Shown: positions 1-6,446, numbered from the stretch's first letter. The stretch is DNA of 10,098 bases from Nitratiruptor sp. (GCA_015494505.1 WGBB01000081.1:1-10098); one strand, 5' to 3'. The notes: generated from the sequence alone by a model not told the origin. A program made the numbers and translations.

Positions 1-1028
1 ACGTGGGGTCCGTCCATTCCTTGGGGCTCGACGATCGAGACGTCAAATCCGCTGCGGGTTACGTTCTTGATGCGAGCGCTTCCGGGATCGCGACCATGGA
101 TGTCCGTGACGATGAAAACCACCGGTGTGGATGCAAAAGGCTTGGGAAAATCCACATGGGTCCAAGTAGGATCGTTGTAGGTGTTTTTGAGATGCACCCA
201 CCCCCCTTGCATCTGCAAAGGCGTAAACATCGAATCGGGTATCCAGTCGTTACAGCAGCACATGCGCTGAGAACCATCCCAATTGCGTCTATCAAGTTCA
301 TTTTGATAAATTTGTCTTATTGCACTACTAGTAAGAGCTTCGTCAAAAAACTTCACTTCATCCATATAGCCATTGAACTCTTGATGCTTTTCAAAACCAC
401 CTAAAATCCTATCCTGATCTTGACCCAAAACTAGTCCACGTACATACAGTGCACTGTAGTTGAAAATCAAAAAAGTAGAATCAACTTCAATTCCATCTAG
501 ATACAATGATATATTTGAACCCCAAAAACCCAAAGATCTCGTTATTGCTATATGATGCCATGCTCCATCGGCAATGTTTTTTCCAAAATCCAATCGCTTT
601 CTTCTATCTTGAAAATAGAGCCATATACGAGTTCCTCTACGCATATAGAGCCAAAGTTCATTAGTTGTCGTATCATCGTTAACGGCAGAAATTAAAGATC
701 CTGTGGTATTTGTAGTTTTTATCCACATTGTAATAGTGAAATCTTTTTTTCCATCCAAAACTTCACTGGGAATAGTTACATAATCATCATCCGTATCTAT
801 TTTGTCGCTCGTAGCTACATGGGTAAAGTCCCCTGCATAGCACATGACTCCATTCAAAGTTTCGTTAGATTCCGTTGTAACAAGGTGCACGGTAGCATCA
901 TACCCACTGCCGGAAGAGTCGATAAACCGACCCGTATTTGGCACACTACAACTGTCCATTCTATACTCTGCTATTAGCCCGCCAAGCGCAATTTGAATAA
1001 GTAGAAAATATAACAGCAGATATCTCAC
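1..1028 (-). CDS. Exported LamG-domain (concanavalin A-like) protein, MshQ-like, C-terminus cut by window edge
   Basis: The frame is open without a stop for 342 codons from a GTG at 1028 to the left edge, so the C-terminus is missing. The start is chosen because it gives a clear signal peptide: about 20 residues, starting (M)RYLLLYFLLIQIALGG, with likely cleavage near Ala20. An AAGG ribosome site lies about 7 nt upstream. The GTG shares four bases with the rsmE stop (GTGA), so translation is probably coupled. Residues about 24-245 form a LamG/jelly-roll sandwich: FTITMWIK near 97, WHHIAITR at 157-164, LYLDG at 175-179, and FNGYMDEVKFF at 218-228 followed by an ALTSSAIRQIY helix. A run of three cysteines (257-259) marks the border to a second domain (about 275-342) with STPVVFIVTD, ARIKNVTRSGF and VEPQGMDGPH, a pattern I associate with the domain following LamG in MshQ-like/DUF6701 or H-type-lectin-like surface proteins. 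Role inferred: cell-surface or pilus-associated carbohydrate or adhesion protein. No promoter of its own was found. Confidence 0.8.
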   Translation of the reverse strand, partial: MRYLLLYFLLIQIALGGLIAEYRMDSCSVPNTGRFIDSSGSGYDATVHLVTTESNETLNGVMCYAGDFTHVATSDKIDTDDDYVTIPSEVLDGKKDFTITMWIKTTNTTGSLISAVNDDTTTNELWLYMRRGTRIWLYFQDRRKRLDFGKNIADGAWHHIAITRSLGFWGSNISLYLDGIEVDSTFLIFNYSALYVRGLVLGQDQDRILGGFEKHQEFNGYMDEVKFFDEALTSSAIRQIYQNELDRRNWDGSQRMCCCNDWIPDSMFTPLQMQGGWVHLKNTYNDPTWTHVDFPKPFASTPVVFIVTDIHGRDPGSARIKNVTRSGFDVSIVEPQGMDGPH

Positions 1029-1687
1029 ACCAGCACCTTGCTCGCCACCGCAACGGCGGCGCTTTCGCTACGCAAAATCATAGGCGTATCGAGTCCTTTT
1101 ATCTTCGCAAATCGTTCGCGCTCTTGGGGTGTCATGCCACCTTCCGGGCCGATGAGCGCCCTTTGAATATTATCGGCGCAAGAGAGTCTATCTTTGCTAA
1201 AGTCTATGAGCACGATATCCTCATAGCGCGCCGAAACTTCATCGATATTTTCCAAAACTTCCAGCTCCATCAAGGAGCTGCGGCCGCACTGCTGGCAGGA
1301 GTTGATGAGGATTTTTTGGAGTTTGTCGAGGCGCAGACGAAAGTTCTTTTGGCTGCGAGCGCAGTAAACAAAGGTGATGCGGCTCACTCCTATTTCGTTG
1401 AGCATCGGCAGTGTTTTTTCGATCACTTTGGGATCGACGATACACCATAACAGGTGAAAAAAGCACTTGGGCAGCACCTCTTTGTGTTCTTTGTGAACGA
1501 GTGTTAATACCGCTGCGCGGCGCGTCACTTCCGTAATGACATAATGATAGAGGATGCTGTCGCGCATATTGCGCAGGGCTATCTCTTCGCCTCTTTTATG
1601 GCGGCGTACTTTGAAGATATAGTTGTAGACGTCACCCTCTATATGCAGCTCTTGCGCGCCGGCTTGGGGGTGGTAGACAAACTGCAT
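1025..1687 (-). CDS. rsmE: 16S rRNA (uracil(1498)-N3)-methyltransferase RsmE
   Basis: RsmE uses S-adenosylmethionine to methylate N3 of U1498 in helix 44 of 16S rRNA, at the decoding site of the 30S subunit. The 220-residue protein has the usual two-part layout: an N-terminal PUA-like RNA-binding barrel (about 1-70) and a C-terminal SPOUT methyltransferase with a trefoil knot. Family signatures are visible: RSQKN at 111-115, QQCGR at 132-136, the SAM-binding IGPEGG loop at 179-184, and the knot segment LRSESAAVAVASKVL at 205-219, which is almost the end of the protein. Length is slightly short of the usual 230-245 residues. The ATG follows directly on the TAG stop of the upstream membrane protein gene, with no strong ribosome site of its own, and its TGA overlaps the GTG start of the LamG gene. 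It is therefore the middle gene of a three-gene operon. Confidence 0.95.
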   Translation of the reverse strand: MQFVYHPQAGAQELHIEGDVYNYIFKVRRHKRGEEIALRNMRDSILYHYVITEVTRRAAVLTLVHKEHKEVLPKCFFHLLWCIVDPKVIEKTLPMLNEIGVSRITFVYCARSQKNFRLRLDKLQKILINSCQQCGRSSLMELEVLENIDEVSARYEDIVLIDFSKDRLSCADNIQRALIGPEGGMTPQERERFAKIKGLDTPMILRSESAAVAVASKVLV

Positions 1688-2101
1688 CTATTTCAAGATA
1701 AGTGCCAGTACATAAACCGCTATTTCCGCGCCGATTTCGGCACCTATGACCTTACGCACCCAGTCTTTGTAGGCTCTTTGCGCATCTGTATCGGTAGTAG
1801 TGATACCTTTGCGACGTTTGTTGATAAGGATTTGGTGCACCACTACGCCTAGACTCACGAAAATCATCAAAAATATCTCGAGATTCCAGACCTGAAATTT
1901 CGTTACGGCAAGCATCAAAAGCCCCGTAAATATCACCATACCCAAAAAGACGTTTTGCACCAAAAGCATAAGGCCCACTTTGCGATAGAAGCGTACAAAA
2001 TCGCTCTCTTTGGCTATGAAAAAATACCATGCTTGCGCCAAAATGAGGAGCACCACGCTGAGCATATGGCTATGGTGCGAAGCTGCAAAGAGTTTGTCCA
2101 C
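1688..2101 (-). CDS. Small four-helix integral membrane protein, function unknown
   Basis: A 137-residue hydrophobic protein with four likely membrane helices, at about residues 12-29, 43-66, 73-93 and 117-136. A basic loop (INKRRKGITTTD, about 93-104) between helices 3 and 4 suggests a cytoplasmic loop there. A histidine cluster (SHHSHM, residues 8-13) at the start of helix 1 is the only striking polar feature and could bind heme or metal, but this is speculation. I do not recognise a named family; it resembles conserved hypothetical membrane proteins of Campylobacterota. The start is GTG at 2101: an AAAGGA ribosome site lies 6 nt upstream, and the two nearby ATGs are out of frame, with TGA upstream in frame. 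It is the first gene of the operon with rsmE and the LamG protein, and its stop abuts the rsmE ATG. Confidence 0.8.
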   Translation of the reverse strand: MDKLFAASHHSHMLSVVLLILAQAWYFFIAKESDFVRFYRKVGLMLLVQNVFLGMVIFTGLLMLAVTKFQVWNLEIFLMIFVSLGVVVHQILINKRRKGITTTDTDAQRAYKDWVRKVIGAEIGAEIAVYVLALILK

Positions 2102-2157
2102 GCATCATCCTTTATGCTACAATCTAAAAACTAGCACCATTATACCAAAGGAGAGTA
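2099..2157. promoter_or_regulatory. Overlapping divergent promoters for moeA (+) and the membrane protein-rsmE operon (-)
   Basis: The 56-nt gap between the two divergent genes holds an extended -10 on each strand. On the plus strand TGC-TACAAT spans 2115-2123, which would start the moeA transcript near 2130. On the minus strand TGG-TATAAT (a perfect -10 hexamer) spans 2139-2147 read in reverse, which would start the leftward transcript near 2132. No good -35 is visible for either, as is common in Campylobacterota; a weak TTGTCC sits at 2094-2099 for the plus promoter. Each transcript would run through the other promoter's -10. Start sites are inferred from spacing only. Confidence 0.65.
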
Positions 2158-3366
2158 ATGATAACCATCGATGAAGCCATCGATTTGATAGCATCACTAA
2201 AGGTCTCTCCTCATATTGAGACACGCTGCCTCGAAGAAGCTGTAGGGGGCATCCTCGCTCAAGACCTCAAAGCCAACATCAATCTCCCCGTTTTCGACAA
2301 CTCCGCAATGGACGGCTACGCGGTGCACCTTGCGGATGCCGGCAAAGAGGTGGAAGTGATCGGCACCGTCATGGCCGGCCAAAGCAGCGAGCTTGAGGTA
2401 TCCGAAGGCCGTGCCGTAAAGATCATGACGGGAGCGAAGCTCCCCAAAGGGACGGAAGCTGTAGTGCCTATGGAAGATGTGGAGGATTTGGGCGATCGCG
2501 TGCGCCTACCCCAAAAGATCAAACCCCAAGCCAATATGCGTTTTGCCGGTGAGGATGTGAAAAAGGGCGAAATCATCGCAAAAACCGGACAAAAACTCTC
2601 GGCTTACGCCATAGGCCTCATAGCCTCGCAAGGGTACTCCTATCTGCGTCTTTACAAAGCGCCTAAAGTGGCGATCTTTGCCACGGGAAGCGAACTGAAA
2701 ATGCACTACGAATCGATAGCCGGCTCGCAAATTTATAACTCCAATACCCCATCACTCCTGGCTCGCTGCCGGGAGCTGGGTTGCGACACGAGTTTCGTAG
2801 GCAAAATCGAAGATAGTCCCAAAGCGATAGAGGATGCAATAGCAAATGCCCTCGATGCCGACATCATCATCACCAGCGGTGGTGTGAGCGTGGGAGAAGC
2901 GGACTATACCAAAGAGGCCTTCAAAGCGATGGGTATGGAGATACTTTTTAGCAAGATAGATATTAAACCGGGAAAACCTACCACATTGGGAAAAATCGGC
3001 TCTACCTATGTGCTCAACCTCCCGGGCAATCCTTTAGCGGCAATTCTTAACTTCGAAATTTTCGGTCGCATGCTTATCAATAAACTAAGTGGCAGAAACG
3101 ACTTTTTCCTGCGCCCTTTGCGAGCGAAACTTGCCGAAAAACTCACTCTCAAACCCGGACGCGACACGGTGATTCCAGGCACCTTCGATGGAGAACACTT
3201 CCAGCCGCTATCTAAGCGTGCTCCCGGGATGGTGCGTCCTGCAAGCGTGATGGATGGCTTTGTTATTGCATCGAAGGATGCGGGGGCATTATCAAAAGAG
3301 GTGCTGTTTATTCCGCTATGTGAGAGTGTAAGTGCAAATAGAGAGGAACTCATTAGCGGCAAGTAG
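2158..3366 (+). CDS. moeA: Molybdopterin molybdotransferase MoeA
   Basis: MoeA inserts molybdate (or tungstate) into adenylylated molybdopterin, the last general step of molybdenum cofactor synthesis in the cytoplasm. The 402-residue protein has the full family length and motifs: PVFDNSAMDGYA at 44-55, IMTGAKLPKGTEAVV at 89-103, RFAGEDVKKG at 128-137, the MoCF-like domain with ATGSEL at 175-180 and NSN at 194-196, TSGGVSVGEADY at 239-250, KPGKP at 270-274, LPGNP at 288-292, and a C-terminal beta-barrel (about 318-400). The ATG is preceded by an AGGAGAG ribosome site and an extended -10 with a short 5' leader of about 27 nt. It stands alone on the plus strand, convergent with the moaA-queE-queD operon, so the two Moco genes in the window are separately transcribed. 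Its last codons form the left arm of the hairpin at 3351-3375. Confidence 0.97.
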   Translation: MITIDEAIDLIASLKVSPHIETRCLEEAVGGILAQDLKANINLPVFDNSAMDGYAVHLADAGKEVEVIGTVMAGQSSELEVSEGRAVKIMTGAKLPKGTEAVVPMEDVEDLGDRVRLPQKIKPQANMRFAGEDVKKGEIIAKTGQKLSAYAIGLIASQGYSYLRLYKAPKVAIFATGSELKMHYESIAGSQIYNSNTPSLLARCRELGCDTSFVGKIEDSPKAIEDAIANALDADIIITSGGVSVGEADYTKEAFKAMGMEILFSKIDIKPGKPTTLGKIGSTYVLNLPGNPLAAILNFEIFGRMLINKLSGRNDFFLRPLRAKLAEKLTLKPGRDTVIPGTFDGEHFQPLSKRAPGMVRPASVMDGFVIASKDAGALSKEVLFIPLCESVSANREELISGK

Positions 3367-3375
3367 CCGCTAATG
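3351..3375. terminator. Hairpin between convergent moeA and the cytochrome lipoprotein gene, probable bidirectional terminator
   Basis: CATTAGCGGC (3351-3360) pairs perfectly with GCCGCTAATG (3366-3375) around a 5-nt loop; a further T-A pair (3350/3376) extends it to 11 bp. The left arm is within the last codons of moeA and the right arm begins on the last base of its TAG stop. Only short, interrupted T-runs follow on either strand, so it is a weak intrinsic terminator or a 3'-end stabiliser. Its position between converging genes favours termination in both directions. Confidence 0.6.
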
Positions 3376-3379
3376 AAGT

Positions 3380-4030
3380 TTACTTGAGTTTGGAGATATA
3401 GTCGGCAAGCGCTTCGATATCTGCGTCGCTCAGACTTGCCACTTGGCCTTTCATGAGAGCACCCATACCGTATTGATTGAGCGTGCCGGCTTTGTAGCCT
3501 TGTAGCTTTTTAACGAGCTCGTCTTTTGCCATACCGGCAATAACAGCAGATTTACCGAGGGCATGTTTTTCACCTTTCGGTCCGTGGCAGGATGCACATT
3601 TTGCGTAGAGCTCTTTGCCTTTACCATCTGCAGCACCGGCAGTAGCGCCGCTTGTCGCTGCTGCGACAGCTTCTTTCGCTTTGCTCTCAGCTTCGTTCGC
3701 TTTCTCTTTAACCGCCTCTGTCGCGTTGTTTACAGCCTCTTTAGCCTGCTCTGTAGCGCTAGCAGGTTTTTGCGCCTCTTGTGCAGCCTCGGTTTTTTGT
3801 GCAGTTGCGGCTTGAGCTTTAGGAGCCTCGGCAGGTTTTGCCTCTGATTGCGCAGGTTTTGGAGCTTCGGCAGCAGGTTTTGCTTCCGGCTTAGGAGCTT
3901 GTGCCTTTGGTGCTTCAGCTTTTACGGCTTCTTGCGCAGCAGGAGCGCTCGCATTTTGTGACTCTTTCTTTTCACAGCCTGTCAGCAGCAGTGCTGCCAC
4001 AGCTACGGAAACGAGTGCCAATCTTTTCAT
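3380..4030 (-). CDS. Lipoprotein c-type cytochrome (class I, c553-like) on a long low-complexity tether
   Basis: A 216-residue mono-heme cytochrome predicted to be lipid-anchored and periplasmic. The start is the ATG at 4030, with AAAGGAGAG just upstream; the frame is open further upstream but that part lies inside queD and lacks a signal. Residues 1-19 form a lipoprotein signal ending in the lipobox LLTGC, with Cys19 as the lipidated residue. Residues 20-136 are low complexity: first a Pro/Lys/Glu/Ala part with AEAPK at 38-42, 54-58 and 67-71, then an Ala/Lys/Glu helical part from about 91 to 126 that looks like LEA-type or coiled-coil sequence. The cytochrome domain (about 137-216) binds heme at CASCH (145-149), with Met193 (or Met189) as likely sixth ligand in a GMGALMKGQ segment, and a final helix DADIEALADYISKLK. 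Its start lies 10 nt after queD, so it is the last gene of the moaA operon. It may accept electrons from the bc1 complex encoded nearby (inference). Confidence 0.9.
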   Translation of the reverse strand: MKRLALVSVAVAALLLTGCEKKESQNASAPAAQEAVKAEAPKAQAPKPEAKPAAEAPKPAQSEAKPAEAPKAQAATAQKTEAAQEAQKPASATEQAKEAVNNATEAVKEKANEAESKAKEAVAAATSGATAGAADGKGKELYAKCASCHGPKGEKHALGKSAVIAGMAKDELVKKLQGYKAGTLNQYGMGALMKGQVASLSDADIEALADYISKLK

Positions 4031-4040
4031 CTTCTCTCCT

Positions 4041-4622
4041 TTAGATTTTTTTCGGATTGACGATTTTGTGTCCGCGAAGGAGTTTCTCCCAAATATCGGG
4101 ATCGCTCCACTCTTCGCGCACACCATCCGAAAACTTGATTTTCTCTAGATCGATACGTCCCATCGCTTCGCTAAAGGCATCTTTACGCGAAGCTTTGGCA
4201 TAGCCCGTATCGGTCTCGTGCACGATGACGTGCGAGATTATAACATCTTTTTCTTGATTGACCGTCTCAGTATTTTGCAACACTTTATCAACGATGAGCA
4301 AAATCACCCTGGCATACTGCTCGGCACTAGGACTCACGGGCAGCTCCACCCAACGCCTGCTCCACTTTTTCATATCCGCTAGATACTGGGGGTCGTCGCC
4401 GCTCCATAGCGTAATAGCATGGTCGAAAGAGTCGATGAGCTCCTTGATGGTAAGTTTGGTGAGGCCAAAGTCATAGACCATCTGGCCGGCATCGAGGTAG
4501 TCAGAGCTAAAGATGAGCTCCACTTTATACGAATGCCCATGAATCGATTCGCTGCAACGCCTACTGGTGCAGCCCCGCACGATATGGGCATTTTCGAATT
4601 TATAGAGTTTTCGTATCTCCAT
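4041..4622 (-). CDS. queD: 6-carboxy-5,6,7,8-tetrahydropterin synthase QueD (long form)
   Basis: QueD converts 7,8-dihydroneopterin triphosphate to 6-carboxytetrahydropterin, the second step from GTP towards 7-deazaguanine (preQ0) and queuosine. The PTPS fold is recognised by zinc ligands His13 (FENAHIV) and His28/His30 (IHGHSYKVE), the probable catalytic Cys23, Asp67-His68 (FDHA), the SPSAEQYAR segment at 97-105 and Glu136 in VHETDTGYA. Cys23 sits five residues before the first HGH histidine, one more than I recall for E. coli QueD. At 193 residues the protein is about 70 longer than that enzyme, mainly through a loop around 72-95 and a C-terminal tail of about 50 residues ending in NPKKI. 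Its ATG overlaps the queE stop by one base (TAATG). Its own TAA runs into the AAAGGAGAG ribosome site of the downstream cytochrome gene. Confidence 0.92.
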   Translation of the reverse strand: MEIRKLYKFENAHIVRGCTSRRCSESIHGHSYKVELIFSSDYLDAGQMVYDFGLTKLTIKELIDSFDHAITLWSGDDPQYLADMKKWSRRWVELPVSPSAEQYARVILLIVDKVLQNTETVNQEKDVIISHVIVHETDTGYAKASRKDAFSEAMGRIDLEKIKFSDGVREEWSDPDIWEKLLRGHKIVNPKKI

Positions 4623-5380
4623 TATCGCATCCTCTCTCTATTCCAAAGTCGCACCTGCAACCTATCACTATAGATAAATCCGTGCAAGAGACAAAAATCT
4701 ACCACAGCCGGCGCGTTTTTTCGCAAGATATCAAGCCTGTCGCCTAGCGGCATGCAAAAGACCTCCACCTCGGGGTATTCACCTACGATATCGACTATCT
4801 GCTCATATGCATCAAACTCGATGATGCCGCGACCGAGCGTAAATTTGAAAAAACTGTAGGCGGTATTTTCTACGATGGCTTGTATAGCCGCTTTATTCAC
4901 ACGTTTTTCATAAGGGTCGCCGCTATTGGAAAGCTTCACCGCCATAGCAAAGACCACATCTTTATAGGCAGGATACGCTTCAAAATCTATCTCTATCGTC
5001 GCATTTGTCTCGATAGTGACGATAAAGCCTTCTCGCACCAGATACTCCACAAAGCCATAGAAAGCCGCATCGTTCCAATACAAAAGCGGCTCGCCGCCTG
5101 TAAGCACCACGTGGGGTTTGAATTCCAGATGTTGCAAATGGTCTTGCAAGATATCTTGAAGCTGCTGCGCGCGCTCTATCTGACGCCAATCCTCGACAAA
5201 AAGCTTGCGATTGACGGCATGGACGCTATCGCAGCCAAAGACCTTTTTGCCTTTGACGAAATACTCACCAAAGCTGGGGCATTTGAGGTTGCAGCCGCCA
5301 AAACGAAAGAAAATGCTCGGAGTACCTGTAAATTTTCCCTCGCCTTGGATGGAGTAGAAGTGTTCGACCAGATAGCACAT
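4622..5380 (-). CDS. queE: 7-carboxy-7-deazaguanine synthase QueE (radical SAM)
   Basis: QueE rearranges 6-carboxytetrahydropterin into 7-carboxy-7-deazaguanine, the radical-SAM step of queuosine precursor synthesis. The ATG at 5380 is preferred over the GTG at 5386, because GGAGG lies 6 nt before the ATG and directly against the GTG. The 252-residue protein shows YSIQGEG at 9-15, TGTPSIFFRFGGC at 18-30, TGGEP at 94-98 (SAM binding) and IETNATIE further on. The cluster cysteines are unusual: Cys30 and Cys34 are spaced as normal (CxxxC), but the position expected for the third cysteine is Phe37, and the likely third ligand is Cys50 in GCDS, after an insert rich in lysine and glycine. As I recall, Campylobacter-type QueE proteins share this stretch, so function is probably intact. 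The start is 2 nt after the moaA stop and the end overlaps queD by one base. Confidence 0.93.
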   Translation of the reverse strand: MCYLVEHFYSIQGEGKFTGTPSIFFRFGGCNLKCPSFGEYFVKGKKVFGCDSVHAVNRKLFVEDWRQIERAQQLQDILQDHLQHLEFKPHVVLTGGEPLLYWNDAAFYGFVEYLVREGFIVTIETNATIEIDFEAYPAYKDVVFAMAVKLSNSGDPYEKRVNKAAIQAIVENTAYSFFKFTLGRGIIEFDAYEQIVDIVGEYPEVEVFCMPLGDRLDILRKNAPAVVDFCLLHGFIYSDRLQVRLWNRERMR

Positions 5381-5382
5381 AC

Positions 5383-6351
5383 TCACCCTCCCGTTTCATA
5401 GAAGGCTCGGCTAGAGGCTTCGTTTGTCTCTTCACTCCAGCGATTCTCTTTGGGCTTATTAGCAAGCACCGTTTTGAGAATCTCTACGGCTTTGTCGATG
5501 TCTCCTGCTTGCACGGCATCTTTGATGCTCATCGCTTCATCGAAGTAGAGGCAAGGGATAAGATAGCCCTCGGCAGTGAGGCGAATGCGGTTACAGCTTT
5601 CGCAAAAGTCGTGTTTGTGAGGATCGATAAGCCCGAAGGTATACTCTTCGCCCTTGAGACGATACAAAAAGGCCGGGCTGCTGCCTTGGCGCCCTATCTT
5701 TTCGATTTCATATTTTTCTTTTATCTTTTCAAGAATCTCCTTACCATGCATTCCTTTCAGGTCACTGTGGGCATGGACATTTTCCATGTATTCGATGAAG
5801 CGCACCTGCATCCCCCGCTCTTTTCCAAAATCCAAAATATCGACGATCTCATCTTCGTTGAGCCCCTTGAGGGGGACCATATTGATCTTGACCTTGAGTC
5901 CCGCGCGTTGCGCAGCCTCGATCCCGGCAAGGACGCGGTCCAGCACATCACGACCGGCGATAATACGTGCACGATCGGCTCGGAGGGAATCAAGAGATAT
6001 GTTGATGCGCTTGAGACCGGCTTTTTTGAGATCCTCGGCAATATCGGCCAGCAAATAGCCGTTCGTAGTCATAGCAAGATCAATATCAGGTTTGTAGTCA
6101 TAGATCATTTTGATAAATTTGTCCAAATCCGCACGAAGCGTAGGCTCGCCACCCGTGAGGCGGATCTTTTCGATTCCCATGTCAATAGCTGCACGCACGA
6201 ACTTAAAAAGGTCTTCGAAGCTGAGCAAATTCTCTTTGGGCACCCAGCTAAAGGGTTTTTCCGGCATACAGTACTGGCAGCGGAAATTGCAGCGTTCCGT
6301 GAGTGATATGCGCAAATAGTTTACTTTTCTGCCGTGTCCATCGATGAGCAT
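5383..6351 (-). CDS. moaA: GTP 3',8-cyclase MoaA (radical SAM, molybdenum cofactor synthesis)
   Basis: MoaA, with MoaC, converts GTP to cyclic pyranopterin monophosphate, the first step of molybdenum cofactor synthesis. The 322-residue protein is of normal length. The N-terminal radical-SAM cluster motif is [12 protein letters not shown], with Cys21, Cys25 and Cys28; LTGGEP at 65-70 helps bind SAM. The second, C-terminal cluster that binds GTP is Cys250, Cys253 and Cys267 (CxxC-x13-C). The chain ends in the conserved Gly-Gly tail (ETGG), which is needed for activity in characterised MoaA proteins. The ATG at 6351 has an AAGAGG ribosome site. It is the first gene of the moaA-queE-queD-cytochrome operon, with an extended -10 about 27 nt upstream. 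The partner moaC is not in the window. Confidence 0.97.
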   Translation of the reverse strand: MLIDGHGRKVNYLRISLTERCNFRCQYCMPEKPFSWVPKENLLSFEDLFKFVRAAIDMGIEKIRLTGGEPTLRADLDKFIKMIYDYKPDIDLAMTTNGYLLADIAEDLKKAGLKRINISLDSLRADRARIIAGRDVLDRVLAGIEAAQRAGLKVKINMVPLKGLNEDEIVDILDFGKERGMQVRFIEYMENVHAHSDLKGMHGKEILEKIKEKYEIEKIGRQGSSPAFLYRLKGEEYTFGLIDPHKHDFCESCNRIRLTAEGYLIPCLYFDEAMSIKDAVQAGDIDKAVEILKTVLANKPKENRWSEETNEASSRAFYETGG

Positions 6352-6370
6352 AGGCCTCTTTCTTGTGGTT

Positions 6371-6386
6371 TTTGTAGATTGTAGCA
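6371..6386 (-). promoter_or_regulatory. Extended -10 promoter of the moaA-queE-queD-cytochrome operon
   Basis: Read on the minus strand, TGC-TACAAT runs from 6386 to 6378, giving a transcript start near 6371 and a leader of about 20 nt. A T-rich stretch (6391-6400 region) lies where a -35 would be, and no -35 hexamer is clear. The same 12 bases TGCTACAATCTA occur at the moeA promoter (2115-2126). Confidence 0.65.
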
Positions 6387-6422
6387 GAAAATCAAAAAAG
6401 GAAGATTAAAGGGATGCAGTGT

Positions 6423-6442
6423 CGGAAGGCTTAAGCCTTCCG
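6423..6442 (-). terminator. Perfect 20-bp palindrome after petC, probable petABC terminator
   Basis: The sequence CGGAAGGCTTAAGCCTTCCG is its own reverse complement and would fold into an 8-bp GC-rich stem with a TTAA loop. It begins 4 nt after the petC stop codon. Directly downstream on the minus strand there is no poly-T; T-runs come only about 14-28 nt later (CCCTTTAATC, CCTTTTTTG). It separates the pet operon from the moaA promoter. Terminator is the likeliest role; a dimeric regulator site cannot be excluded. Confidence 0.6.
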
Positions 6443-6446
6443 GACG

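Noticed and set aside
3..404. A 133-codon open frame on the plus strand at the left edge, and an 80-codon minus frame at 59-301
   Set aside because: Both overlap the continuous LamG-protein frame, which has a signal peptide and domain motifs through this stretch. The short frames have no such support.
4031..4126. An upstream extension of the cytochrome gene adding 32 residues
   Set aside because: The extension lies inside the end of queD, lacks a ribosome site and would bury the lipoprotein signal. The ATG at 4030 has a strong ribosome site and a clean lipobox signal.
5230..5293. QueE as an inactivated enzyme because of the missing Cx2C cysteine
   Set aside because: The frame is intact, SAM-binding and substrate motifs are kept, and a CDS triplet matching the usual third-cysteine context occurs 15 residues on. 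A stretched motif is a better reading than decay.
5509..6306. A 265-codon open frame on the plus strand opposite moaA
   Set aside because: moaA has all cluster cysteines and the GG tail in the other direction; the antisense product shows no motif, ribosome site or promoter.
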